DNA from: CAWHOW01 sp963831005
GTDB taxonomy: Bacteria > Bacteroidota > Bacteroidia > Bacteroidales > CG2-30-32-10
Length of the DNA: 64,000 nucleotides
Assembly (NCBI GenBank): GCA_963831005.1
Contig: CAWHOW010000015.1
Span: 124,001-188,000, forward strand
Direction: 5' to 3'
Part shown: piece after piece, positions 9,101 through 19,474 of the stretch
Numbering within the stretch: position 1 is the stretch's first letter
How the letters are laid out: every line of letters begins with the position of its first letter
Notes under the pieces: model-generated
Told to the model about the DNA's origin: nothing
Database searches by the model: none
What the model saw: the letters and a program-made list of their open reading frames with translations, nothing else
Made by a program: the position numbers and the translations under genes

Positions 9101-10318
9101 GTGATTAAATACACTATAAAACCAAATACTTTGAAAAAGATATTTATAACTTTAGTTTTACTCTCCATTTATGGCTTCAATGCAAATGCTCAATGGCAAA
9201 AAACAAATTGTCCTAATGGTGGCGAAACATTATGTTTAGCTGTTAACGACAGCAATATATTTGCCGGAACCAAAGATAGTGGGGTGTATAGGTCGTCAAA
9301 CTATGGAAACACCTGGGTGAAGATTGATACAGGCTTAAAACATTCAGGCGTATCGGCATTAGCCATTAATGACAGTATTGTTTTTGCAGGAACTTTGGAT
9401 AGCGGTATGTTTATGTCTTCTAACTATGGAAACACCTGGACCTTGTTAAATAATAGCTTGCCAACAAATTATAATTTTACGGCAATAGCTATTAGCGGCA
9501 CTAATATATTTGCTTCTACTTTAGGCAAGGGAATCTATATGTCCTCAAACAATGGGCAGAATTGGACAGCTATAAATATTGGCTTGAGTAATAAACTAGT
9601 TATGTCGTTATTTAAATATGGAGACACTCTTTTTGCGGGAACTGAATTGGGACCTTCTTTCAGATCTTCAAACAATGGACTAAATTGGGATACCATGAAT
9701 ACAGGTCTTCCCACAACCTATTCGGTTGTGTCATTTGCTATGAGTGGAACTAATATTTTTGCCGGAACAAGTTATGGCCTGGTGTATATGTCATCAAATT
9801 ATGGGAGCAGTTGGGAAACAACAGGTTTAACAACTAATAACAAACTAAATGCATTAGCAGTATATGGAGATACTATCTATGCAGGAACCTGGAATTATGG
9901 TGTAATGGTATCGGATAGCCTAGGGGTTACCTGGACTTCAGATAATATTGGATTAAGAGATACTGTAGTCAAGGCATTGGCTATAAGCGGGAAGCACTTG
10001 TTTGCAGGTACCGATAGTGGTGGCGTTTGGAAAATGTCGGTTCCCATATTAGGAATAAATGAAATAAAGAATAATGAAAACCACATTTTGACATATCCCA
10101 ATCCGACAACAAGCAACATTACAATAGATGCAGGTAATTTACAAAGTAAGGTTAATGATTTGCGAATGTATGATGTGGTTGGCAATTTGATCTTAGAAAA
10201 GAGTATCAATATTAATAATAAGACCAGCTTAAATGTTTCAGCATTCCCAAGCGGAATTTATATTATGGAAATAACGACAGAAAATGGTGTAGCCGAGAAG
10301 AAGTTTATTAAAGAATGA
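9101..10318 (+). CDS. secreted BNR/sortilin-like propeller protein with T9SS domain
   Basis: The protein has a signal peptide and six or seven repeats of the type F-A-G-T-x-x-x-G-V-Y-x-S-S-N-x-G-x-x-W, the BNR/Ycf48-like beta-propeller signature. It ends with a T9SS sorting domain (YPNPTTSNITI ... KKFIKE). The longest frame starts with GTG at 9101, but TAATTTTG at 9094-9101 fits a -7 promoter box and would overlap that codon. The TTG at 9131 gives MKKIFITLVLLSIYGFNANAQ-like sequence, a more typical signal peptide, and may be the real start. Function is unknown; propellers of this kind serve as binding or scaffold modules on the cell surface. The next gene, 39 bases downstream, is a paralogue and is probably cotranscribed. 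Confidence 0.85.
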   Translation: MIKYTIKPNTLKKIFITLVLLSIYGFNANAQWQKTNCPNGGETLCLAVNDSNIFAGTKDSGVYRSSNYGNTWVKIDTGLKHSGVSALAINDSIVFAGTLDSGMFMSSNYGNTWTLLNNSLPTNYNFTAIAISGTNIFASTLGKGIYMSSNNGQNWTAINIGLSNKLVMSLFKYGDTLFAGTELGPSFRSSNNGLNWDTMNTGLPTTYSVVSFAMSGTNIFAGTSYGLVYMSSNYGSSWETTGLTTNNKLNALAVYGDTIYAGTWNYGVMVSDSLGVTWTSDNIGLRDTVVKALAISGKHLFAGTDSGGVWKMSVPILGINEIKNNENHILTYPNPTTSNITIDAGNLQSKVNDLRMYDVVGNLILEKSININNKTSLNVSAFPSGIYIMEITTENGVAEKKFIKE

Positions 10319-10357
10319 ATAAGACCAAGACAAGTTAATCATTAAGTTGTTGTAGTT

Positions 10358-11529
10358 ATGAAAAAACTTTTGCTTCTCACTATCCTTCCCTCTTTCCTGT
10401 TTTCTCTTTTAACTAAAAACAGTAATGCACAATGGCAGCAAACAAGTCTTGACAGTATTGTTGTTAACACTTTGGTTGCAAGTGGAAATAACATTTTTGC
10501 GGGAACAAATAGTGGCGGAGTATATTTGTCATCAAATGCTGGCAGCACCTGGACTGCTGTTAATTCGGGAATGAGAGACAGCAGCGATGTTTTTGCATTA
10601 GCAACAATTGATGGCTACCTTTTTGCAGCAACCGATTCAGGTGGTTTGTATGAATCTTCAATCAATGAATATAACTGGACAACTGTAAATAATGGCTTGC
10701 ACTCGGGCAATAATGTCATATCATTATTTGCAAACGGAGTTACCGTTTTGGCAGGAACTTATGGCAATGGAGTATTTCAATCAACTAATATTGGCGCTAA
10801 TTGGGCTTCAACAGGATTAACAAATGTTGATGTTTTGTCGTTGGCGGCAAATGGAAATACCATTTTTGCAGGAACTGATTCCGGTCTTGTATACACATCT
10901 TCAAACAATGGAAGTACCCTGGGATACGGTTAATGCAGGTATTTCGAGCACAAATAATGTATTATCGCTAGCTGTAAACGGGAGATAACATTTTTGCAGG
11001 GACTGATGTTGGCGGAGTTTTTTTCTCCTCTAACAATGGGAGTAGTTGGACTGCCACAGGCTTAGCAAATTCCTATGTTTCAGCATTAGCTGTAAACGGC
11101 ACTACTACCTATGCGGGAACAACTAATGGAGTGTTCCTTTCTTCAAATAATGGGCAGGTTTGGACACCAACGGGGCTGTCAAATAATGTTGTATTGTCTT
11201 TAATTGTATGCAATGGTTATCTTTTTGCAGGTACTTATAGCGGTGTGTGGATGGCCCCATTATCTAATCTTGGGCTAAATGAAATAACTGAAAACAATAT
11301 TGCAGTTTATCCAAATCCTAACACTGGAAAATTCCAAGTTGCAAGTCCCAAATTCCAAATTCAAAGTCTTGAAATTTATAATACGCTTGGTGAAAAAGTT
11401 TACAGCATGTCTGTCACTGGTTATAGTTCACCTGTTACTGTAAACATAGCAGACAAACCAAGCGGAATTTATGTTGTGAAAATTACTACAGTAAACGGAA
11501 TAGCAATAAAAGAAATTGTTAAAGAATAG
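10358..11529 (+). pseudogene. BNR propeller T9SS protein, two single-base frameshifts
   Basis: The gene starts with a signal peptide (MKKLLLLTILPSFLFSLL...) and the same FAGTxxGVYxSSNxGxxW repeats as its upstream neighbour. It ends in a T9SS tail (YPNPNTGKFQV ... KEIVKE). The frame breaks twice. At about 10918-10920 an extra C in ACCCTGGG ends the first part as GSTLGYG instead of GSTWDTVNAG. At about 10979-10982 an extra G in ACGGGAG gives NGR-stop instead of NGDNIFAGTD. Removing one C and one G restores a single frame of about 390 codons with all repeats. Both lesions are one-base expansions of short homopolymers 62 bases apart, so sequencing error is a serious alternative to true loss of function. 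Confidence 0.8.
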
Positions 11530-11604
11530 TATAGTTAGCTGTGGACAATGGCAATTATCTGTTTTTTAATAACTCATTAACCTATTAACCCAATAACCAT
11601 TATC

Positions 11605-13022
11605 ATGGAAACAAAAACACGCAAAGAACACGACCTGATTGGAGATAAAGAAATTACGGCTGATTGTTATTATGGAATTCAAACCTTGAGGGCATTAGAG
11701 AATTTCAATATAAGCAGGGTGAAGTTATTCCTTTTCCCGAGCTTATTGATGCGCTTGCAATAGTTAAAGCGGCCTGCGCAAAAGCAAATGAAAAGCTTGG
11801 CTTACTTGATTCAACGAAAGCAAATGCCATAGTAAAAGCCTGTGAAGAAATAATGGCAGGTAAATTACATTCCTCTTTTATGGTGGACATGGTTCAGGGA
11901 GGTGCGGGGACTTCAACCAACATGAATGCCAACGAAGTTATTGCTAACAGGGCTATTGAGCTGATGGGGGGGGTTAAAGGCGATTACAAATTATGCGATT
12001 CTCACAATCATGTTAATATGTCGCAATCAACAAACGACGCCTACCCTACTGCTGTTAAAATTGCACTTATTAAAAGCAATGTTGCCTTAATTGATTGCCT
12101 TAAAGAACTGGTAGCAGCGTTTCGCAACAAAGAAAAGGAATTTGCCGGCATTATTAAAATGGGCAGAACCCAACTGCAGGATGCTGTTCCCATGACATTA
12201 GGGCAAACTTTCGGAACTTTTGCGCAAAGCATGGAAGATGAAATTGAAAACCTTCAACGTGAAGCGAAACAATTTCTTGAAGTGAATATTGGCGGCACAG
12301 CTATTGGCACTGGAATTAATGCCGACCCGGATTTCGGGAAAACATGCACGGCATATCTTAAAGAAATATCAGGATATGAGATTTATCTCGCCCCTAATCT
12401 TATTGAAGAAACACAGGACACGGGAGCTTATGTATCGTATTCATCGGCAATGAAAAGAACCGCCGTGAAACTCTCAAAGATTTGCAATGACTTAAGGTTA
12501 TTATCATCAGGCCCGAGGGCAGGATTATATGAAATAATGCTGCCTGCAATGCAGCCGGGTTCGTCCATTATGCCGGGAAAAGTGAACCCCGTGATTCCCG
12601 AAGTGGTTAACCAGATAGCTTTTAAAATAATTGGCAACGACCTTACTGTTACCCTTGCTGCCGAAGCAGGCCAACTGGAACTTAATGTAATGGAGCCTAT
12701 CATAGTGTTTAGTATTTTCGAATCGACGGAAATGCTTAAAAACGGCATTCATTCCCTCATAAAAAATTGCATAGTCGGGATAAAAGCAAATGCACAAATT
12801 TGCCGCGAAATGGTTGAAAAAAGTATTGGTCTGGTAACCGCGCTCAATCCTTATATTGGTTATGATGCTTCAACACAGATAGCCAAAGAAGCTTTGGAAA
12901 ACAATAAAAGCGTTTACCAGCTTGTGCTGGAAAAAAAACTGCTTACCAGGGAGAAATTAGACAGCATACTTTCGCCCGAGAACATGACCAAACCTCATAA
13001 AATTATCAATATTCCTTCGTAG
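11605..13022 (+). CDS. aspA: aspartate ammonia-lyase (apparent single-base frameshift)
   Basis: Aspartase reversibly deaminates L-aspartate to fumarate and ammonia. From 11664 on, a 452-codon frame shows the fumarase/aspartase superfamily signature G-S-S-I-M-P-G-K-V-N-P-V near 12560 and other conserved blocks (SQSTNDAYPT, GRTQLQDAVPMTLGQ). The N-terminus is in a different frame beginning with ATG at 11605. It reads EHDLIGDKEI..DCYYGIQTLRALENF, the standard aspartase start. The two frames join around 11731-11740 if one T is added to the TTTT run (...KLFLFPELIDAL). I therefore place the true start at 11605, not at the TTG codon at 11664. The enzyme is otherwise complete, so an assembly error is plausible. 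Confidence 0.85.
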
Positions 13023-13992
13023 AAAAGAAGTGTCTTGAGTGCGTAAATTATTACAAATTCCAGTCTTCAGTCTGCAATCTTCAGTCTTCAATTATTGATT
13101 TGCTGACTGCCAATTGTGGACTGTAGACTTCTTTTAATTTCCCAATTTCCATGAATTTCAATATATAATTTCAATATTTCATTAATAGGAACGCTGATAA
13201 CACTGAAAAAACTGATTTACGCTGATTCAATTACCATTTACTGATTACCGATAACCGATTACCTGCTTAACAAGCCTCAAATCTTAAATCTCACATCCTA
13301 AATCTAAAATCTAAAATCGTAATTCGTAAATCAAATTCCTGCCTTTTTAAGTCCACAGTCTTCAATCCACAGTCTTCAAATATTAATAATCATTTTGCTG
13401 ACTGCATACTGTAGATTGCCGACTTCTTTTCCGCCCCAAATTTCACAATTCTTAAGTCCCAAGCCCCAAAATTGAAATAATAGAACACTGATAACACTGA
13501 AAAAACTGATCTCCACTGATTAAATTAGGTAAGAGCGAAATAGCAAAACAGGAAAGAGTGAAATAGGAAAGGGTAAAATAAGAAAGGAATAATAACCTAT
13601 TTCCTAACTTGCTGATTCACTAATTTACTAATTCACTAACTCCCTAATTTACTATTTTACTAATTTAATAGCAACGCGGATAAAGCTGAAAAAACTGATT
13701 TATGCTGATTCAATTACCGTTTACTGATTACCGATAACTGTTTACCTGCTTAACAAGCCTCAAATCTTAAATCCTAAATCTAAAATCAAATTTCTGCTTG
13801 AAAAGCAGGAAGGACATACTTTCTAAACAGAATAGTTATCATTACAAGTATAATAGTTACTATTACAGTTGGTATAGCAACTATTACAAGTAGTATGGTA
13901 ATCTTTCCAAATAGAAATACAGTTCTTCGGGTAAAGGAGGCTTACTTTTAAAGTATAATTCCGATATTTTTAATCGGAAAGCTATACATCTG
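13023..13992. repeat. 970-bp gene-free tract of word-repeat palindromes
   Basis: No gene is visible here. The tract is a mosaic of recurring elements. Type E (CAGTCTTCAGTCTGCAATC ... GGACTGTAGACTTCTTTT) occurs at about 13055-13135 and 13350-13432 as imperfect hairpins. The word series CTGATAACACTGAAAAAACTGATTT occurs at about 13193, 13488 and, diverged, 13680. The first and last copies are followed by the same stretch ending in TTAACAAGCCTCAAATC. Type C (AGGAAAGAGTGAAATAGG ... CCTATTTCCTAACT) occurs at about 13540-13660, and a variant lies at 46515-46608. Near the end, ACTATTACA-like words repeat (13845-13905). Each element is a palindrome whose arms are themselves made of a short repeated word. 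Confidence 0.75.
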
Positions 13993-14805
13993 TTACTGAA
14001 CCAATGATGATAAATCATTGGCGAGCCCCGAACATTTAATCAGTTCGAGCTTAACATTACCTACAATAACTGCCGATTCGGCAAGAATGGGAATATGGTT
14101 CTTATCGTCGGATATCCACAGTGTCATGGGATAAGGATCTTTAAAAACGCTTCCTGTAGCAACCATAGGCTTGAATTTCAGGCAATGAAAGGTGCCATAA
14201 TCAATAGTAATGTCTTCCTTGCCCTGGTAAATTATCTTTGAAGTATAAATGCTGTCATCGAGGAAAAACGGAACGGCATAGGACTGCCCGATAACAGCAT
14301 TGGAGAAATCAAAAGTGCGCATATAATAAACCGCGGAAATGATATCCTGAACGTTTTGGGGAGTATTCTTGTTGGTAGTTGTGTTATTTTTATTATTAAC
14401 GGTAGTAGTATAATTTTTAAACTGGTTAAAGGTAACATCCTGGCTTATCTTATAACCCCCTTCGTTTACGCGGCGAACAAAAAGCCATGGTATCAAAGAC
14501 TGTTCATCAATATAAGTTTCATAACGGTCAACCACTTTAAAAAAGAAGTTAAATAAGTTATTCGAAAGCCCTAAGCCCACTACATGAAGAGTATTGCGAC
14601 CGGCTATAATTTTATTTTCATCTTTCACTTCGAGTTCCGCTTCGCCGGCATTTACTTTCCCTGTAAGTATAGCGTCGTAATAAACCTTATACTTTAAATA
14701 TTCGCCTCTTATAAAGGCTGTGTTCGTTACAGTTCGGGAAGGTTGGGCATTTAAAAAAGCAACACCCATTAAAGCTATTATGATAAAAGAAACTGATCTT
14801 TTCAT
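13993..14805 (-). CDS. DUF3108 domain-containing exported protein
   Basis: I place the start at 14805 (MKRSVSFIIIALMGVAFLNAQ), eight codons inside the longest frame, because that gives a normal signal peptide. The mature protein of about 250 residues matches the DUF3108 pattern. It opens with FIRGEYLKYKVYYDAILTGKVNAGEAELEV, has a central DRYETYIDEQSLIPWLFVRRV segment, and a late LWISDDKNHIPILAES strand. The fold is predicted to be a beta-barrel-like lipid- or envelope-associated domain; the function is not established. It stands alone, transcribed leftward into the repeat tract at 13023-13992. Confidence 0.8.
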   Translation of the reverse strand: MKRSVSFIIIALMGVAFLNAQPSRTVTNTAFIRGEYLKYKVYYDAILTGKVNAGEAELEVKDENKIIAGRNTLHVVGLGLSNNLFNFFFKVVDRYETYIDEQSLIPWLFVRRVNEGGYKISQDVTFNQFKNYTTTVNNKNNTTTNKNTPQNVQDIISAVYYMRTFDFSNAVIGQSYAVPFFLDDSIYTSKIIYQGKEDITIDYGTFHCLKFKPMVATGSVFKDPYPMTLWISDDKNHIPILAESAVIVGNVKLELIKCSGLANDLSSLVQ

Positions 14806-14902
14806 TGCATTGTTATTTAAGATAACCACAATAAAACAAAAATTATTCCAAATATTTTTACCTCGTTATTTTAAAACTGTTTATCTCTTTTGAACAAGTT
14901 TA

Positions 14903-15019
14903 TTTCACCACATAGGCACAATAGAGACATAGTAAAACACATAGCCGAATATTTTTAACTACTCCACGCTGGCAGCGAATCTATGTGAAATCTATGTTCC
15001 TATGATACTATGTGGTAAA
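14903..15019. repeat. type-D palindrome (CACATAG words)
   Basis: TTTCACCACATAG at the left and CTATGTGGTAAA at the right are inverted, and the interior is filled with ACATAG/CTATGT words. This is an imperfect hairpin of about 117 bp between leuS and the DUF3108 gene, which both read leftward. It may form a long RNA hairpin at the end of the leuS transcript, but no T-run follows. Confidence 0.6.
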
Positions 15020-15085
15020 ATTAATTTCATTTTATTTATTAAAAGCAGATACACTGTTAATTTAATATTAATTTATTACGTAATA

Positions 15086-18052
15086 TTAAACAACAATATT
15101 TACAATCTTTTTAGGAACAACGATAACCTTTTTAGGCTTTTTCCCTTCAAGCCATTTAGCAGCATCTTTATGTTCAAGAGCATTTTTCTCAACTTCAGCA
15201 TTTGACATATCAAATGGAAGTTCTATAGTAAACCTCATTTTGCCATTGAATGAAACAGCATAAGTGCATGTGTTTTCTGTTAGATATTCTGCATTGAATG
15301 CAGGGAATTCTGCGTCTGTTATACTTTTATGATTTTCATCCAGTAAATACCATAATTGTTCAGCAATATGCGGGGCGTACGGCGAAAGAAGTATGGCAAG
15401 ATCACTTAGAATTGCTCTTTTATTACACTTTAATTCGGTAAGCTCGTTAACGCATATCATAAAGGCACTCACAGCCGTATTAAATGAAAAGCGTTCAATA
15501 TCTTCCTGTATCTTTTTGATAGTTTTATGAAGCACTTTTAGTTCTTCTTTTGAAGGCGCTTCATCAGAAATATTCAGGTTATTATCAAAATCATGATAAA
15601 GTTTCCACAGCTTACGGATAAAACGGAACACGCCTTCTATGCCTTGTGTATCCCAGGGTTTATGCTGCTCCAAAGGACCAAGGAACATTTCATAAAGGCG
15701 AAGAGTATCGGCTCCGTATTTTTCAATAAGTTCATCTGGGTTCACAACATTGAGATATGATTTAGACATTTTCTCAACTTCGGATGCAGTTTTAAAATTA
15801 TTGCTTATACCAGAGATTATATGGTTTCTCATAATACCATCTTGACCCAATTTCAATCTATAATATTTCCCGTCATTCCAAAATCCACCATCATCAGCAA
15901 CAAAAACAGCATTTTTGTTTTCGGGATAATATTCGATGTACTTCTCAATATTAAGAAAATCATTTTTTACTAATTCAATTGGAACTCTTATGGATGAAAA
16001 TCCTATCGGAAAAGATTCACTGTTTTTTAAATATTTTTCATAAATATCAGCACTATAGAAAACCATAACAGTTGAAGGAAAAGAAAAACTTCCAACAGGT
16101 CCCTGTTCAATATCGAATAATCTAATTGAATTAGAGAAAGAATTATCCATATTTCCACCTCCTTCTCTATATATTTTTTGAGAAACACCTTGTATCATCC
16201 CCTGATTAATAAGTTTCTTAAAAGGTTCATCTTTACAAACCAAACCAAGATCAAAAAGGAATTTATTCCAGAAACGTGCATACATTAAATGCCCTGTAGC
16301 ATGTTCGGCGCCACCTATGTAAAGATCAACATTCTCCCAGTATTTATTTGCTTCTTTGGAAACAAGTTTCTTTTTGTTTCCTGCATCCATATAGCGCAGG
16401 TAATAAGCGCTGCTGCCTGCAAAGCCTGGCATAGTGTTGGTTTCAATGGGATATCCCTCTTTAGTTTTCCAGTTCTTGGCACGGGCAAGAGGAGGTTCTC
16501 CGCTTTCGGTAGGAAGATAAGCATCCACTTCAGGCAATTCAACAGGAAGCTGGGATTCGTCCATTGCATAAGGGATTCCTTCTTTATAATAAATTGGAAA
16601 CGGTTCGCCCCAATATCGCTGGCGACTAAAGATGGCATCTCGCAAACGGTAATTTGTTTTGCCATAACCAATGCCCATTTCCTCAACCTTTTTAATAACA
16701 GCCTTAACGCCTTCAGTTGCTTTCAAACCATTGATAAATCCGGAATTCACACAAATGCCTTCTTTAGAATCGTAAGCTTCTTTGGTAATATCACCGCCTG
16801 AAATAACTTCCTTAATTGGCAGACCGAAATGATTTGCAAAAGCCCAGTCGCGTGTATCATGACCGGGAACAGCCATAACAGCGCCAGTTCCATAACCAGC
16901 TAACACATAATCACCAACCCATATTGGAACCTCTTCTTTAGTGAAAGGATTGATGGCATAAGCGCCTGTAAACTCACCGGTAATCCTTTTAACATCAGCC
17001 ATGCGTTCGCGTTCGCTGCGGTTCTTGGTGTCTATAATATATTTTTCAACAGCTTCTTTTCTATCGGCAGTTGTTATTGAACTTACATATTCATGCTCGG
17101 GTGCAAAGGTCATATAAGTAACACCGAAGATAGTATCAGGACGGGTGGTAAATATCTCCATGAATAAATCATGTCCTTTAATAGGAAACTTGATCATAGC
17201 TCCTTCTGATTTACCTATCCAGTTACGCTGAATTTCTTTAATGGATTCAGACCAATCTATTTCGTCAAGACCTTTCAATAACCTGTCAGCATAGGCAGTA
17301 ATTCGAAGCGACCATTGTTTCATGGTTTTGCGCACAACAGGATGACCACCCCGAACAGAAAAACCTTCGCTTACTTCATCGTTTGCAAGGACAGTACCAA
17401 GAGCGGGACACCAATTAACCATAGTATCGGCAAGATAAGCAAGACGATAATTCATCAGAATTTCCTGCTGCCTTTTTTCGCTCATGGAATTCCATTCGGT
17501 TTGCATAAAATAATAAACATCACTGCATGGCGCATAAATACGAAGGTTCCCGTACTTCTCAAATTCCCTGATTAACTTTTCTATCGATTCGGCTTTATCC
17601 TTTTTTAAATTGTACCATGAGTTAAAAAGTTTTATAAACGCCCATTGTGTCCATTTATAATAAGCGGGGTCGCTGGTTCTTACTTCTCTTTCCCAATCGA
17701 AAGAGAAACCGATCTTATCAAGTTGTTCGCGATAACGTGCAATGTTCTTTTCAGTAGTAATGGCAGGGTGCTGACCTGTTTGTATGGCATATTGTTCAGC
17801 AGGTAAGCCATAAGCATCGTACCCCATAGGATGCAAAACATTGAATCCTTTCAGTCGTTTATATCTGGCATAAATATCCGATGCTATATAACCCAATGGA
17901 TGCCCAACATGCAAGCCTGCTCCCGAAGGATAAGGAAACATATCAAGGACATAATATTTCGGTTTATTAGATTTATTCTCAGCCCTGAATGTTTTATTAT
18001 CGCTCCAGTATTGTTGCCACTTCTTCTCTATTTCGCGGAAATTATAATCCAT
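15086..18052 (-). CDS. leuS: leucyl-tRNA synthetase
   Basis: This 988-residue class I aminoacyl-tRNA synthetase charges tRNA-Leu with leucine in the cytoplasm. The HIGH motif reads H-V-G-H at residues 48-51, within FPYPSGAGLHVGHPLGY, and the KMSKS motif is at 761-765. The CP1 editing domain is visible from about 230 to 420, with TTRPDTIFGVTYM and GTGAVMAVPGHDTRDWAFA. A leucine-specific insertion of about 130 residues precedes KMSKS (from MIQGVSQKIYREGG), as in other Bacteroidota LeuRS. The C-terminal tRNA-binding region ends in KPKKVIVVPKKIVNIVV. The ATG start (MDYNFREIEKKWQQYW) is the normal family start. The gene is divergent from ftsX with a 219-bp gap. Confidence 0.97.
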   Translation of the reverse strand: MDYNFREIEKKWQQYWSDNKTFRAENKSNKPKYYVLDMFPYPSGAGLHVGHPLGYIASDIYARYKRLKGFNVLHPMGYDAYGLPAEQYAIQTGQHPAITTEKNIARYREQLDKIGFSFDWEREVRTSDPAYYKWTQWAFIKLFNSWYNLKKDKAESIEKLIREFEKYGNLRIYAPCSDVYYFMQTEWNSMSEKRQQEILMNYRLAYLADTMVNWCPALGTVLANDEVSEGFSVRGGHPVVRKTMKQWSLRITAYADRLLKGLDEIDWSESIKEIQRNWIGKSEGAMIKFPIKGHDLFMEIFTTRPDTIFGVTYMTFAPEHEYVSSITTADRKEAVEKYIIDTKNRSERERMADVKRITGEFTGAYAINPFTKEEVPIWVGDYVLAGYGTGAVMAVPGHDTRDWAFANHFGLPIKEVISGGDITKEAYDSKEGICVNSGFINGLKATEGVKAVIKKVEEMGIGYGKTNYRLRDAIFSRQRYWGEPFPIYYKEGIPYAMDESQLPVELPEVDAYLPTESGEPPLARAKNWKTKEGYPIETNTMPGFAGSSAYYLRYMDAGNKKKLVSKEANKYWENVDLYIGGAEHATGHLMYARFWNKFLFDLGLVCKDEPFKKLINQGMIQGVSQKIYREGGGNMDNSFSNSIRLFDIEQGPVGSFSFPSTVMVFYSADIYEKYLKNSESFPIGFSSIRVPIELVKNDFLNIEKYIEYYPENKNAVFVADDGGFWNDGKYYRLKLGQDGIMRNHIISGISNNFKTASEVEKMSKSYLNVVNPDELIEKYGADTLRLYEMFLGPLEQHKPWDTQGIEGVFRFIRKLWKLYHDFDNNLNISDEAPSKEELKVLHKTIKKIQEDIERFSFNTAVSAFMICVNELTELKCNKRAILSDLAILLSPYAPHIAEQLWYLLDENHKSITDAEFPAFNAEYLTENTCTYAVSFNGKMRFTIELPFDMSNAEVEKNALEHKDAAKWLEGKKPKKVIVVPKKIVNIVV

Positions 18053-18271
18053 AGTAAGCGTTAATTGTTTTATAATAATGTTTTTAAGAATCTGCGAATT
18101 TAGAAAATATCGGTGAATATTCTAAATACAGCAAAGGAGCGAATCGATATTGCACAACACATTATCTCATTTGTGTAATGATATGAATTTTTATCTCTTA
18201 CACCTCAACCAGATTAACATATTTTAAGTTTCAGCTAAAATATTTTTATTACTTTTACCCGTTTCAAAAAT

Positions 18272-19153
18272 ATGGCAGCAAGCGAAGATAAATATGCAAG
18301 GCGAAGATTAACTACCTCTTACCTTTCAACTATAGTCGGGATAACCCTTGTTCTTTATATGCTCGGGCTATTGGGACTTATCATTATGCATGCTAAAAAA
18401 TTATCAGATTATGTAAAAGAAAATATTGGTTTTACAGTTTTTCTGAACGATGATGTGAAAGAAGCTGATATTTTCCAGTTACAGAAATCACTGGATGCTC
18501 GCTCATATGTAAAGTCAACTGAGTATATAACAAAAGATAAAGCAGCAAAGGATCTCCAGAAAGATATTGGCGAGGATTTTGTAAGCTTTTTGGGTTATAA
18601 TCCGCTTCCTTCTTCCTTAGAAGTTCGTTTTAAAGCCAACTTTGCAAATTCTGATAGCCTGACTGGTCTGCAAAATGAATTGGAGAAAAATAAAAATGTT
18701 AAGGAGGTTTCATACCAAAAGTCGCTTGTGACAATGGTCAATGAAAATCTTCGGAAAATAAGCATGGTAATATTGGGATTCAGTGTCCTCTTGCTTTTGA
18801 TAGCCATTGCGTTGATAAATAACACTATTCGGCTTTCAGTTTATTCGAAACGATTTCTTATTCGCACCATGCAACTGATAGGCGCCACAGAGAAATTTAT
18901 TCAGAAACCATTCCTGTTGAAAGGTATAATTCAGGGGCTAATAGGTTCCGTGATAACTATTGTTTTGCTTGTTTTTACACTTTATTTTGCACAAAAGAAA
19001 ATACCGGAACTCAGGGAATTGCAGGATGCCGCATTATTCATTAAACTGTTTATCTTTGTTACCATTTTAGGATTAGTCATTTCATGGGTATCCACTACAT
19101 TGGCAGTAAAAAAATACCTCAGAATAAATACAGATTTCTTATATTATCATTAA
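18272..19153 (+). CDS. ftsX: cell division permease FtsX
   Basis: FtsX is the membrane part of the FtsEX ABC-type complex, which couples division to activation of peptidoglycan hydrolases. The 293-residue protein has one N-terminal TM segment (about 21-43), a periplasmic loop of about 120 residues, then three C-terminal TM segments (about 165-190, 215-240, 255-280). This is the FtsX topology. The partner ATPase FtsE is not in the window, which is normal for this phylum. It begins a tightly spaced run with DUF3098, uppP and truB. Confidence 0.93.
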   Translation: MAASEDKYARRRLTTSYLSTIVGITLVLYMLGLLGLIIMHAKKLSDYVKENIGFTVFLNDDVKEADIFQLQKSLDARSYVKSTEYITKDKAAKDLQKDIGEDFVSFLGYNPLPSSLEVRFKANFANSDSLTGLQNELEKNKNVKEVSYQKSLVTMVNENLRKISMVILGFSVLLLLIAIALINNTIRLSVYSKRFLIRTMQLIGATEKFIQKPFLLKGIIQGLIGSVITIVLLVFTLYFAQKKIPELRELQDAALFIKLFIFVTILGLVISWVSTTLAVKKYLRINTDFLYYH

Positions 19154-19174
19154 AACAAATAACAATATTACATT

Positions 19175-19468
19175 ATGGCAGAAGTTAAAAAAACTGGCTC
19201 ACCGACCGCTGGTAAGCAAACGTTAGATAAAAACACAGAAAAAGTTCAATTTGCATTTGGAAAAATAAATTATCAGCTTATGTTTATCGGGCTTGCATTC
19301 CTCTTGTTAGGATATATCCTGATGATTGGTGGCGGTTCTGATGATCCAAATAAATTCAGCTGGGCATTATTTGATTTTCAGAGAATAACTCTTGCCCCTA
19401 TTCTTTTACTTATTGGCTTCGTGATCGAGATTTTTGCCATAATGAAAAGGCCGAAAGTAAAGGAATAA
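19175..19468 (+). CDS. DUF3098 small membrane protein
   Basis: This 97-residue protein has two TM segments (about 34-52 and 68-88) around the motif GGGSDDPNKFSWALFDFQRITLAP, which is typical of DUF3098. The family is found next to ftsX in Bacteroidota and probably works at the cell envelope, but no biochemical role is known. It lies 21 bases after ftsX and 6 bases before uppP. Confidence 0.9.
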   Translation: MAEVKKTGSPTAGKQTLDKNTEKVQFAFGKINYQLMFIGLAFLLLGYILMIGGGSDDPNKFSWALFDFQRITLAPILLLIGFVIEIFAIMKRPKVKE

Positions 19469-19474
19469 TTTTCC

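Noticed and set aside
11664..13022. TTG at 11664 as the start of aspartase
   Set aside because: It would replace the conserved N-terminus by unrelated residues; the normal start is in the other frame from 11605.
14880..15085. Search for a tRNA or small RNA between leuS and the DUF3108 gene
   Set aside because: The symmetry is explained by the CACATAG-word palindrome; no cloverleaf or anticodon stem could be built.
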